DNA of 64,000 nt, from the NCBI GenBank assembly GCA_964458665.1, contig CAYWOO010000042.1, forward strand, positions 7,481 to 71,480, in the 5' to 3' direction. The notes under the pieces were generated by a model. It was not told where the DNA came from. It was given only the letters and a program-made list of their open reading frames with translations, and searched no databases. The DNA is from JANXYW01 sp964458665 (lineage in GTDB: Bacteria; Chloroflexota; Dehalococcoidia; DSTF01; JACRBR01). Both the position numbers and the translations under genes were made by a program. Shown one piece after another: positions 1-7,062 of the stretch (the stretch's first letter is position 1; each line of letters begins with the position of its first letter).

Positions 1-287
1 AAGAAGTCGCCGAGCGGCGTCTCGACGCACGGCGACGCGGCGCCATCCCAGTACATCCTGAGCACGCTCCGGCGGAGGTACGCATCCTCGCGCGACATCG
101 TCGTCATCCAGATATGCCGCACGCAGCCAGGGCCGCGCAGATCGGCGATCGTGCGCGTCTCGCCTGGCCGGATGATCCAGAAGTCGGCGTTGCCGCCCGT
201 CGCGTCCCACGACGATGCACGGTGGCTGCGCGCGTCGCGCAGCGTCGCAAGATTTCCGAGGCCGGCGTGTATCGCGTCCACGATCAC
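1..287 (-). CDS. DUF2961/GH172-like protein, N-terminal fragment
   Basis: Only the first 95 codons are present; the gene runs off the left edge. Reverse-strand translation contains GPGCVRHIWMTT, VLRMYWDG and VETPLGDFF, the characteristic N-terminal block of the DUF2961 family. CAZy now lists this family as GH172, with fructan- and arabinan-active members and many uncharacterised ones. I place the start at GTG 287, which overlaps the TGA of the upstream gene (GTGA), so the two are probably translationally coupled. No secretion signal is visible with this start. The substrate cannot be told from the fragment. Confidence 0.75.
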   Translation of the reverse strand, partial: MIVDAIHAGLGNLATLRDARSHRASSWDATGGNADFWIIRPGETRTIADLRGPGCVRHIWMTTMSREDAYLRRSVLRMYWDGAASPCVETPLGDF

Positions 288-601
288 GCCGTCGCTACCG
301 CGAACTCCTGCGCGATCACGGACTCGAAGAGCTTCACCTGCGGCGGCCCGGCGACGATGCCCATCATCGATGAGCCGCGGTGTCCCGCCGCGAACGCGGG
401 GCTCTGCATCCACGCCATGAAGGCGTCACGGCTCTCCCACGTGCTGTGGCTGATGTACTCGCCCTCCGCGTCGCCCCGCAGCAGCGCGAAACGCAGAATG
501 CCGGCCACGTTTTGCAGATGCGACTCGCGGTTCTTCCAGACCTCCTCGAATTCACTCTCCTTGCCGGCTACGATCTTGAAGCTGTTCATGGCAATGAACA
601 T
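284..601 (-). CDS. ABM-domain (HmoA/IsdG-like) monooxygenase
   Basis: A 105-residue single-domain protein of the antibiotic-biosynthesis-monooxygenase fold. The pattern from FKIV through W-NRESHL, FALLRGD, EYISHSTWESRDAF and W-SPAF matches HmoA/HmoB/IsdG-type proteins, small dimeric ferredoxin-like enzymes that include haem-degrading monooxygenases. Whether this one acts on haem or a quinone-like substrate is not determinable. ATG 601 is preferred over the upstream GTG 610 because GGAGG lies about 8 nt before it. The gene overlaps the DUF2961 gene and has its own extended -10 just upstream. Confidence 0.8.
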   Translation of the reverse strand: MFIAMNSFKIVAGKESEFEEVWKNRESHLQNVAGILRFALLRGDAEGEYISHSTWESRDAFMAWMQSPAFAAGHRGSSMMGIVAGPPQVKLFESVIAQEFAVATA

Positions 602-639
602 CACATGCACCTCCGCTCATCTGATACTGGAACCGCACC

Positions 640-648
640 ATCGTAGCA
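640..648 (-). promoter_or_regulatory. Extended -10 TGCTACGAT for the monooxygenase gene
   Basis: The reverse strand reads TGCTACGAT about 40 nt before the ATG. It fits an extended -10 (TGnTAnnnT) and resembles TGCTATCCT/TGCTATGAT before other genes in this window. No good -35 is obvious. Confidence 0.4.
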
Positions 649-665
649 GTCAGCCGGACGACAGA

Positions 666-695
666 CACACGGACCGCCCGAAAGCGGTCCGTGTG
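666..695 (-). terminator. Hairpin terminator after the Tad operon
   Basis: A perfect 12-bp stem (CACACGGACCGC / GCGGTCCGTGTG) with a 6-nt loop starts 25 nt after the tadC stop. The T-tract on the transcribed side is poor, so it may be Rho-assisted or mark the mRNA 3' end. It separates the Tad operon from the monooxygenase pair. Confidence 0.6.
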
Positions 696-720
696 AGGCG
701 GGGCGAGTAGACGCAGATGC

Positions 721-1647
721 TTACTTCGGGAAGCCCTGCATGATGGTGATAATCGCCGGCCCCAGGATGACGATGAAGAGCGTCGGGAAGATAAATATCA
801 CCAGCGGGAAGAGCATCTTCACCGGCGCCTTGTAGGCAGCCTGCTCGGCGCGCTGGCGGCGCTTCACGCGCAACTGGTCCGCTTGCACGCGAAGCACCGT
901 GCCGACGGAAGATCCCATCGCTTCCGCCTGAATGACGGCGTTCGTGAACTGGATGAGGTCCGGCACGCCAGTGCGCTCGCCGACTTCCTTCAGCGCATCG
1001 CGGCGCGACTTGCCGAGCGCGATATCGCGCAGCGCACGAGACAGTTCGTCGGAGAACGGGCCCTTCACCTTCTCGGCGACACGCGCCAGGGCCGCATCCA
1101 GCCCGAGGCCTGCTTCCACACAGGTGGTGATCAGGTCGAACGCGTCGGGCAGGCTCTTGATGATCGCGTTCTGGCGCGCCTTCGAGCGCGATCCGACCAG
1201 GTAAAACGGCAGATAGAAGCCGATGAACGCGACACCGCCGGCCAGGGCGATCGTCATGCCGCTGACTGACGCGCCCGACACGACCACGATCGTGATCGCC
1301 AGCGCGGCGGAGGCAACCGTAGAGACGAGCACCATGGTGAGAAAGCCCTGCATGTTCATGGGCTCGCCCGCGTAGATGAGCTTCTGCTGCACGCCGCTGA
1401 GCAGCGAACGTGGAAGCAGACTGCCGAATCCTTCGGCGGCTCCATGCACGAACGGCGAAATGACCCGCTGGCCGAACGTCGGGTTCACAAGCGTCAGCTC
1501 GACTTCGCTGCCTCCGCGCTTGAAGCCTTCGAGGCGCTGGCGCGCGGCAGTAGCCGCCGACGACTGCCCGGACGCAGTGAGCCCCAGCAGCGCGAAGATA
1601 ATTGTGCAGAAGACGGAGAACGCGATGAGCATCGCCATCGTGTCCAT
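721..1647 (-). CDS. tadC: Tad/Flp pilus inner-membrane platform protein TadC
   Basis: A 308-residue T2SS-F domain membrane protein. Transmembrane stretches sit near the N-terminus (residues about 5-25), in the middle (about 105-150) and at the C-terminus (about 275-300). The cytoplasmic T2SS-F block carries SLPDAFDLITTCVEAGLGLD and the downstream E-RTGVPDL motif typical of TadC. With TadB it forms the platform that couples the CpaF ATPase to Flp pilus assembly. It is last in the operon, 2 nt after tadB. No pilin or TadE/F gene follows within the window. Confidence 0.9.
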   Translation of the reverse strand: MDTMAMLIAFSVFCTIIFALLGLTASGQSSAATAARQRLEGFKRGGSEVELTLVNPTFGQRVISPFVHGAAEGFGSLLPRSLLSGVQQKLIYAGEPMNMQGFLTMVLVSTVASAALAITIVVVSGASVSGMTIALAGGVAFIGFYLPFYLVGSRSKARQNAIIKSLPDAFDLITTCVEAGLGLDAALARVAEKVKGPFSDELSRALRDIALGKSRRDALKEVGERTGVPDLIQFTNAVIQAEAMGSSVGTVLRVQADQLRVKRRQRAEQAAYKAPVKMLFPLVIFIFPTLFIVILGPAIITIMQGFPK

Positions 1648-1649
1648 GA

Positions 1650-2618
1650 TTACACCTCGATGTCCAGGATGCGCTGGATGATCATTACGCCGACCGTCTC
1701 CATAATGACGGCGGCGACGAGCATGCCCTTGCCCGTGAGCGTGGTGAACAGCGGGTTGATATAGCCGGGGCTCATCACCTGGAACAGCAGGCCGACGCCG
1801 AGGGGAATCATGCCAAGAACGATACCCGTGAGCTTCTGCTGCGCCGTCAGCGTCGCGATCTCTCCGCGGATGCGGATGCGCTCGCGCATGGTCTCGGCCA
1901 CCGTGTCGAGAATCTCGCCGAGATTACCGCCGACCGTGCGCTGCACCAGGATGGCAGTCACGACGATATCCAGGTCGTAGCTGTCCGACCGCTCACTGAG
2001 CGCGAGCAGCGCCACTTCGGCGCTCGACCCGATGTTCATCTCGTGGATGGTGCGGGCCATTTCCGTCGAGATCGGGTGCGACATCTGCTCCGAGGCGGCG
2101 CTCATCGCTTGCAGCAGGCCGAAGCCGGCTTTCAGCGAGTTCGACATCATCGTTAGCGTCTCGGGGAGCTGCGAGTTGAGCTTCGCCACACGAGACGAGC
2201 GCCGATGGTTCCGGTAGAACTTCGGCAGGTTGTAACCGATGACCGCGGCAGCGCCAGCAATGAGGAAGGCGAGCCAGCCGGACACGAGGAAGACGGGCAC
2301 GATGGCGAATACGGCCGCCATGGCAAAGCGCATGACGATGTATTCGCCGGGACGGAGCGACATGTCGGCGCGCTCCAGCTCGTGCGCCAGTTTTTCGCCC
2401 ATGACGCCCGGCGCCAGGCCGGAGAACATACTCTTGCCAGTTTTCGACCCGCGCAGTGCCTGCGGGCCGGCTTCCACAACGGAGGTACCCGCCATCAGGC
2501 CTTCGAGACGGCCGCGGACGTTCGAAGACGTGACGGTGTTGCCGTAAAACGCGTAGAGCGTCACGACGATCGTGGCCATCACGGAAAGCGCGGCGACTGC
2601 TGCCAAGTAGTCGAACAT
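1650..2618 (-). CDS. tadB: Tad/Flp pilus inner-membrane platform protein TadB
   Basis: A 322-residue T2SS-F family protein with an N-terminal transmembrane helix, a paired hydrophobic segment at about residues 95-130 and a C-terminal hydrophobic pair. The conserved block LPETLTMMSNSLKAGFGLLQ and the VGGNLGEILDTVAETMRER motif identify TadB. It lies 1 nt after cpaF and 2 nt before tadC, so tight co-translation is expected. It partners TadC in the pilus motor platform. Confidence 0.92.
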   Translation of the reverse strand: MFDYLAAVAALSVMATIVVTLYAFYGNTVTSSNVRGRLEGLMAGTSVVEAGPQALRGSKTGKSMFSGLAPGVMGEKLAHELERADMSLRPGEYIVMRFAMAAVFAIVPVFLVSGWLAFLIAGAAAVIGYNLPKFYRNHRRSSRVAKLNSQLPETLTMMSNSLKAGFGLLQAMSAASEQMSHPISTEMARTIHEMNIGSSAEVALLALSERSDSYDLDIVVTAILVQRTVGGNLGEILDTVAETMRERIRIRGEIATLTAQQKLTGIVLGMIPLGVGLLFQVMSPGYINPLFTTLTGKGMLVAAVIMETVGVMIIQRILDIEV

Positions 2619-2619
2619 A

Positions 2620-3990
2620 TCAGGATCCTGCCGGTGTAAACATGTCTGACGGCAGGTGAATGCCGGCGACTTCGAATTTCTCGGCGAAACGCGGCCGGAT
2701 CCCCGTCGTGCGCAGCTCGCCCAGGACGCGTCCGTCCGTGTCGATGCCCGTCTGCTCGAAACGGAACAGATCTTGCATGGTCACGACCTGGCCCTCCATG
2801 CCCGAGACCTCCGCCACGCTTACGACCTTGCGCGTGCCGTCCGGGAAGCGGGCGATCTGGATCACCATATGGATGGCGGATTGCATCTGCTCGCGAATGG
2901 CCTTCACAGGCAGCTCGAAGCCGGCCATCATCACCATGTTCTCGATGCGGGCGAGGGCGTCGCGCGGCGTGTTGGCGTGGACCGTGCCCAGCGAGCCTTC
3001 GTGGCCCGTGTTCATCGCCTGCAGCATGTCGAACGCTTCCGGACCGCGGACCTCGCCGACGATGATCCGGTCGGGCCGCATACGCAGGGAGTTGCGCACG
3101 AGGTCGCGCTGCGTCACCTCGCCCTTGCCCTCCAGCGACGGTGGCCGCGCCTCCAACGTGACGATGTGACCCTGCTGGAGCTGAAGCTCCGTCGGGTCTT
3201 CGATCGTGACGATGCGCTCGGTGTCCGGAATGAACGACGACAGCGCATTGAGCATCGTCGTCTTACCGGAGCCCGTACCGCCGGAGATGAGGATGTTCAG
3301 CTTGGCCTGCACGCAGGCCCGGAAGAACTCGGCGAGCTCGTTCGTCAGTGCGCCGGTGGCGACCAGGTCGCTAAAGGTCATCTTGTCGGCGCGGAACTTC
3401 CGGATCGTGATCGTCGGGCTCTTGGGGGCGACGGGAGGAATGATCACGTTGACACGCGAGCCGTCCGCGAGACGCGCGTCCACCATCGGCGACGATTCGT
3501 CGACGCGGCGGCCGAGCGGCGCGACGATGCGCTCCACGATCCGCATGATGTGCTGGTCGTCGCGGAAGCGCACCGAACTCAAGTAGAGCCGGCCTTCCTT
3601 TTCGTAGAAGACGGTGTCCGGGTGATTCACCATGATTTCTGAAATGCTGCCGTCACGAAGCAGCGGCTCCAGCGGTCCGAGGCCAAGAACTTCGTCAGCG
3701 ACGGCGGAGACCAACTCGTCGCGCGTCGTGCCGACGATGCCCGGCATCTCCTGGGCGATCAGCGTGCGCGCTGCCTGCTCGACGGCTTCGCGCGCCTTGT
3801 CCTTGCCCAGACCTTCAAGCTTGTTCGGGTCCAACTCCTCGATGAGGCGCTGGTGAAGCGTGAACTTCAACTCGTTGAGGGCGACGACGTTCTGCGACAG
3901 CTGGCCTGGCCGCGAGGCGGCATTGTTCGAACCGCCACCTGTGACGCCGCCCGCCTGGATCTTTCGCGCCTGCCACTGGAACTGAGTCAT
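2620..3990 (-). CDS. cpaF: Tad/Flp pilus assembly ATPase CpaF/TadA
   Basis: A 456-residue T2SS-E family secretion ATPase that powers Flp pilus extension and retraction. An N-terminal all-alpha region precedes the ATPase core. Walker A is GGTGSGKT at residues 237-244, and RIIVGEVRG is the Walker B region. The Asp-box (ERIVTIEDPTEL) and His-box (GHEGSLGTVHA) are also intact. AGGAGA precedes ATG 3990. The 21 nt before this start repeat almost exactly the sequence before cpaE, so one translation-initiation region appears to have been copied from the other. Confidence 0.95.
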   Translation of the reverse strand: MTQFQWQARKIQAGGVTGGGSNNAASRPGQLSQNVVALNELKFTLHQRLIEELDPNKLEGLGKDKAREAVEQAARTLIAQEMPGIVGTTRDELVSAVADEVLGLGPLEPLLRDGSISEIMVNHPDTVFYEKEGRLYLSSVRFRDDQHIMRIVERIVAPLGRRVDESSPMVDARLADGSRVNVIIPPVAPKSPTITIRKFRADKMTFSDLVATGALTNELAEFFRACVQAKLNILISGGTGSGKTTMLNALSSFIPDTERIVTIEDPTELQLQQGHIVTLEARPPSLEGKGEVTQRDLVRNSLRMRPDRIIVGEVRGPEAFDMLQAMNTGHEGSLGTVHANTPRDALARIENMVMMAGFELPVKAIREQMQSAIHMVIQIARFPDGTRKVVSVAEVSGMEGQVVTMQDLFRFEQTGIDTDGRVLGELRTTGIRPRFAEKFEVAGIHLPSDMFTPAGS

Positions 3991-4014
3991 GCTACGTTCT
4001 CCTACGTTCGCTTA

Positions 4015-5208
4015 TCAGGCGGAGCGGCCGAGGACCCTGTCGAGGAACCCCCGCTTCTCTTGCCTGGTGCCAGTGAGCGCGTGCGCCAGTTCGATGATGG
4101 CGCGCGAGACGCGGGCATACGGCTTCGCCACGACGATCGGCTGGCCGAGTTGCGTGCTGCTCGAGACGCTGAGATCGTGTGGGATGCGCCAGAAGACGTC
4201 GTACTCCAGCACGCGCGAGACATCCTCCTCGCGAAGGCTGTTCGCCGCCGTCGAGTGGTTGATCATCAACTTGACCTTGTCTTCGGAAACACCGGCGGCG
4301 CGCAGCATCTCCAGCGCCAACGCGGTGTCCTTAATACTGGCGATGTCCATGCTCGTCACCAGGAGGATCAGATTGGCCAGCTCCAGCGTCGCCGCGATCA
4401 ACTCGTTGAACGTGCCCGGCGTGTCAATGACAACGTAGTCGTGCGTCTGCGCCAGCAGCTCAACGATTCGCTCGATGTGCTGCGGCGTCATGTTGCGCCA
4501 TTCGGTAGGGTGCAGCGGCGCCGGCAGAATCGACACGCCGCTGTGGTGCTTAACCAGGAAGTCGCGGATCTTGTCGCGGTCGATGTCGTCGATCTTGCGC
4601 GCCACGTCGGCGATGCTCATCTCGACCGCGACGTCCATCATGATCGCGACATCGCCAAATCGCGTGTCCATATCCAGCAGGCAGACGTTCGCGCCGGTCA
4701 TTTTGGCCAGGGTCACCGCCAGGTTGGTGGAGATGGTGGTCTTACCGATGCCGCCCTTGGCGCCGAATACGGTGATCACGGTGCCACGAGCGGCGGCCTC
4801 GCTGGTCAGGCCGTCGGCGCGCAGGCGCTTCTTCTCTTCCTGCTCCAGCACTCCGTACACGGCGCGGCTGAGGTCTTCCGGCTTCAGCGGCTTGACCAGA
4901 TAGTCGCGGGCCCCGGCCACCATGGCGCGGCGGACGGACTGCGCATCGGCCAGCGACGAATACACAATCGTCGGGATGCCCGGCGCGACGTCGGCGAGCG
5001 ATTCGATCGTCTGGAGCGCAAGGGCGACGGGCTCTTCGACGGACACCAGGAAGACGTCCGACGGACGCTCCTTCGCGACCGTCACCGCTTCGACGCCGTA
5101 TCCGCCTTCGCCCACGACCGTGAAGTGGGCAATCTGAACGGCGCGCTTCGTCTCGGCCCGACTTCCGAGGTCCGGGTCTACGGTGACGACTTCTGGATTT
5201 CTCGCCAT
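4015..5208 (-). CDS. cpaE: Tad pilus localisation ATPase CpaE/TadZ with pseudo-receiver
   Basis: A 397-residue two-domain protein. Residues about 5-125 form a response-regulator receiver-like domain in which the phospho-acceptor Asp is replaced by Ser56 (DVFLVSVEEP), so it is probably a pseudo-receiver. Residues about 140-380 are a MinD/ParA-type ATPase with deviant Walker A KGGIGKTT (151-158). CpaE/TadZ proteins position the Tad machinery in the cell. AGGAGA precedes ATG 5208. It is 24 nt upstream of cpaF and follows cpaB by 53 nt. Confidence 0.92.
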   Translation of the reverse strand: MARNPEVVTVDPDLGSRAETKRAVQIAHFTVVGEGGYGVEAVTVAKERPSDVFLVSVEEPVALALQTIESLADVAPGIPTIVYSSLADAQSVRRAMVAGARDYLVKPLKPEDLSRAVYGVLEQEEKKRLRADGLTSEAAARGTVITVFGAKGGIGKTTISTNLAVTLAKMTGANVCLLDMDTRFGDVAIMMDVAVEMSIADVARKIDDIDRDKIRDFLVKHHSGVSILPAPLHPTEWRNMTPQHIERIVELLAQTHDYVVIDTPGTFNELIAATLELANLILLVTSMDIASIKDTALALEMLRAAGVSEDKVKLMINHSTAANSLREEDVSRVLEYDVFWRIPHDLSVSSSTQLGQPIVVAKPYARVSRAIIELAHALTGTRQEKRGFLDRVLGRSA

Positions 5209-5261
5209 CGACTACGTCTCCTACGTTCGCCTGAACGCCCGATCCTCGGTCCCGTTCTCTC

Positions 5262-6152
5262 TTAGCGCTTGTATCCGTCCGGCTTCAGCGCATCCGGAAG
5301 CGCGCTGATGGCGTCGATGGGAAGCAGTTCCGGCTGTGTCACGATGACGTAGCCGCTATCCGGCGTGTCCTGGTCGCCGACACCACGGGCGGTGAGGCGC
5401 AGCTTGCCACCCGCCTCGGCGAGGAACAGGATCTGCGCCTGCTCCGGCGTCAGGAGCATCGTGACGGTCGAAGCATCCGGGACGGCCACGGCGTCGCTCG
5501 CAGCGACGGGGTTGGTCGATCCAGGCGCCAGAACCGGCGCGCCGGCTGTCACGGTCGGGTTTGTGTTGGTAGTCGTGACAGGCCCGGACGGCACGATCGT
5601 CTGCGCGACCGCCACGACCTGGATGTTCCTGAGCAGTGTCTTCGACACCACCACGCGGTCCGAGCAGCAGGCCCAAACGATGTCCACCCAGTCGCCCGGG
5701 AGGATCAGGCCGCCCGCATTACCCACCTGCGACGCCGAGATCGACATAGCACGCTTGCCGGTGGGGACGACGTACGAGAGCGCGGCGTTGGCGATTGGTC
5801 GCGATGTGTCGATGACCGCGCTGCCGACGAGCTGCTGGTTCACCTCCACCGGGAATTTGGTGACCTTGCCCACGGCCGTGCTGATGTCGCCATACGCGCC
5901 TACGGCGACGCTGTTCAGCGGCACGCTCTTCACTTCCAGCATCGCGGCCGTGATGGTCGTCCGCTCCTTGATCGGGATCTTCGCGACGACGACCTGCTGG
6001 TCGCCCGCGGAGACCGTCGTCGAGGTCGACGTGTCGTTGGCCGAAATCTTCGCGTAGACCAGCGCCGCGCTGAGTCCAGCGAGAAGAATCGCCACCAACA
6101 GGAAGCGCCGGTTCGTCCGGCCCTGTGCACCACTCGCAGCTCTCTGTGCCAT
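5262..6152 (-). CDS. cpaB: Flp pilus assembly protein CpaB/RcpC
   Basis: A 296-residue protein with one N-terminal membrane segment (about residues 17-35) and an extracytoplasmic SAF domain, the arrangement of CpaB/RcpC. The TVTMLLTPEQAQILFLAEAG motif near the C-terminus is typical. In diderms CpaB works with the secretin CpaC; no CpaC is seen here, consistent with a monoderm envelope. GGGGATG precedes ATG 6152. It heads the Tad operon, and the gap upstream carries a FliA-type promoter match. Confidence 0.9.
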   Translation of the reverse strand: MAQRAASGAQGRTNRRFLLVAILLAGLSAALVYAKISANDTSTSTTVSAGDQQVVVAKIPIKERTTITAAMLEVKSVPLNSVAVGAYGDISTAVGKVTKFPVEVNQQLVGSAVIDTSRPIANAALSYVVPTGKRAMSISASQVGNAGGLILPGDWVDIVWACCSDRVVVSKTLLRNIQVVAVAQTIVPSGPVTTTNTNPTVTAGAPVLAPGSTNPVAASDAVAVPDASTVTMLLTPEQAQILFLAEAGGKLRLTARGVGDQDTPDSGYVIVTQPELLPIDAISALPDALKPDGYKR

Positions 6153-6203
6153 GGTTCATCCCCTATGTCGGAATCAGGCCCGGAGGCCAAGACGCTGTAT
6201 AGG

Positions 6204-6229
6204 TATCGGCGCGACGCCGCCCTGCTTTA
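6204..6229 (-). promoter_or_regulatory. FliA/sigma-28-type promoter before cpaB
   Basis: On the reverse strand TAAA (6229-6226) is followed after exactly 15 nt by GCCGATAC (6210-6203). The classical FliA/sigma-D pattern is TAAA-N14/16-GCCGATAA or -T. A start near 6195 would leave a leader of about 43 nt. A FliA/WhiG-type sigma gene lies at 53 kb in this window. Caveat: GCCGATAC also occurs by chance in the sigma-70 promoter of tRNA-Phe. Confidence 0.55.
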
Positions 6230-6314
6230 CGACCCTGTGTAGATTCCGGGCGCCTGCTCGCCCACTTTGCGCCAGTCATCGGGTCCGCCGAACGGCCGGA
6301 GGCGCATCTGTACG

Positions 6315-6890
6315 TCAGGCGGCGGGATCCAGCAGCTTCATTTGCTTTCGCAGCGAATTGAGCGCACGGTGCTGAATGACGCGGATCGCCGCGACACTCT
6401 TACCGATAATCTCGGCCACTTCCTTGTAATCCAAATCCTCAATGAACCGGAGGATGATCACCTGACGCTGCTCCTCGCGGAGCTTCAGAATCGCCTCGCG
6501 TACGAGCTCTTCCTCGGCCGTCTGCTGGTACGACCACTCCGGATCCCGGCGCTCTTTCGTGTCCACAATGCCATCGTGCAGCTCCGACGAATCGCGTTTG
6601 GAGCGCAGGTAGCTGACGCCGAGGTTGTGGGCGATGCGGAGCAGCCAAGAAACGAACGGAGCGCCGCGCACCTGGTAGCGCTCGATGGCCTCCCACGCCC
6701 GCAGGAACGCCTGCGCGGTGAGGTCCTCAGCTTCGGCGGCGTTGCCCACCATGTAGTAGATATGACGGTAGACGCGTACGACGTGGCGGTCGTACAGTTC
6801 GCCGAACGCCTCCTGGTCGCGCCGGATCGCCCGCAGCACAAGCGGCGTATCGTCATTCGCGCGCGGTACCGCTGTGTTCGCACTGACCAT
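6315..6890 (-). CDS. ECF-family RNA polymerase sigma factor
   Basis: A 191-residue sigma-70 family factor of ECF size. Region 2 (about residues 25-95) contains FGELYDRHVVRVYRHIYYMV and EDLTAQAFLRAWEAI; region 4 (about 130-180) contains LREEQRQVIILRFIEDLDYKE and a helix-turn-helix ending in RALNSLRKQM. No anti-sigma gene is adjacent. It lies 162 nt upstream of cpaB in the same direction, which suggests a role in Tad expression. Its leader carries both an ECF-like and a FliA-like promoter match. ATG 6890 is the only good start before region 2. Confidence 0.9.
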   Translation of the reverse strand: MVSANTAVPRANDDTPLVLRAIRRDQEAFGELYDRHVVRVYRHIYYMVGNAAEAEDLTAQAFLRAWEAIERYQVRGAPFVSWLLRIAHNLGVSYLRSKRDSSELHDGIVDTKERRDPEWSYQQTAEEELVREAILKLREEQRQVIILRFIEDLDYKEVAEIIGKSVAAIRVIQHRALNSLRKQMKLLDPAA

Positions 6891-6995
6891 CTAGCGCTCC
6901 GCTCCAGGCCGGCGGGCCGTACTCAGTTGGGCCTTCGGGGCGCCCGGGGAACCGCCGCGCGTTCCCCTACGGGTGCTCCCGCATTTCCCACATGA

Positions 6996-7023
6996 AGATC
7001 GGCATCCCGATGCGACCGCTTTA
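6996..7023 (-). promoter_or_regulatory. FliA-type promoter match before the ECF sigma gene
   Basis: Reverse strand TAAA (7023-7020), 16 nt, then GCCGATCT (7003-6996). This is the second TAAA-N15/16-GCCGAT match in the Tad region. It starts within 10 nt downstream of the ECF-like element, so the two would act in tandem. Confidence 0.45.
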
Positions 7024-7026
7024 GGG

Positions 7027-7055
7027 TTAGACGCCTGAGGGGCGGAACTCTTACA
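7027..7055 (-). promoter_or_regulatory. ECF-type promoter TGTAAG-N16-CGTCTAA
   Basis: Reverse strand TGTAAG (7055-7050), 16-nt spacer, CGTCTAA (7033-7027). CGTC-type -10 elements 16 nt from a -35 are the usual form for ECF sigma factors, so the sigma gene 137 nt downstream may activate itself. A similar pair, TGTAAC-N16-CGTTAT, lies at 52757-52784. Confidence 0.5.
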
Positions 7056-7062
7056 GGAAGGG

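Noticed and set aside
2656..3642. Long open frame antisense to cpaF
   Set aside because: Shadow of the GC-rich third positions of cpaF; composition unlike a real protein and no start signal.
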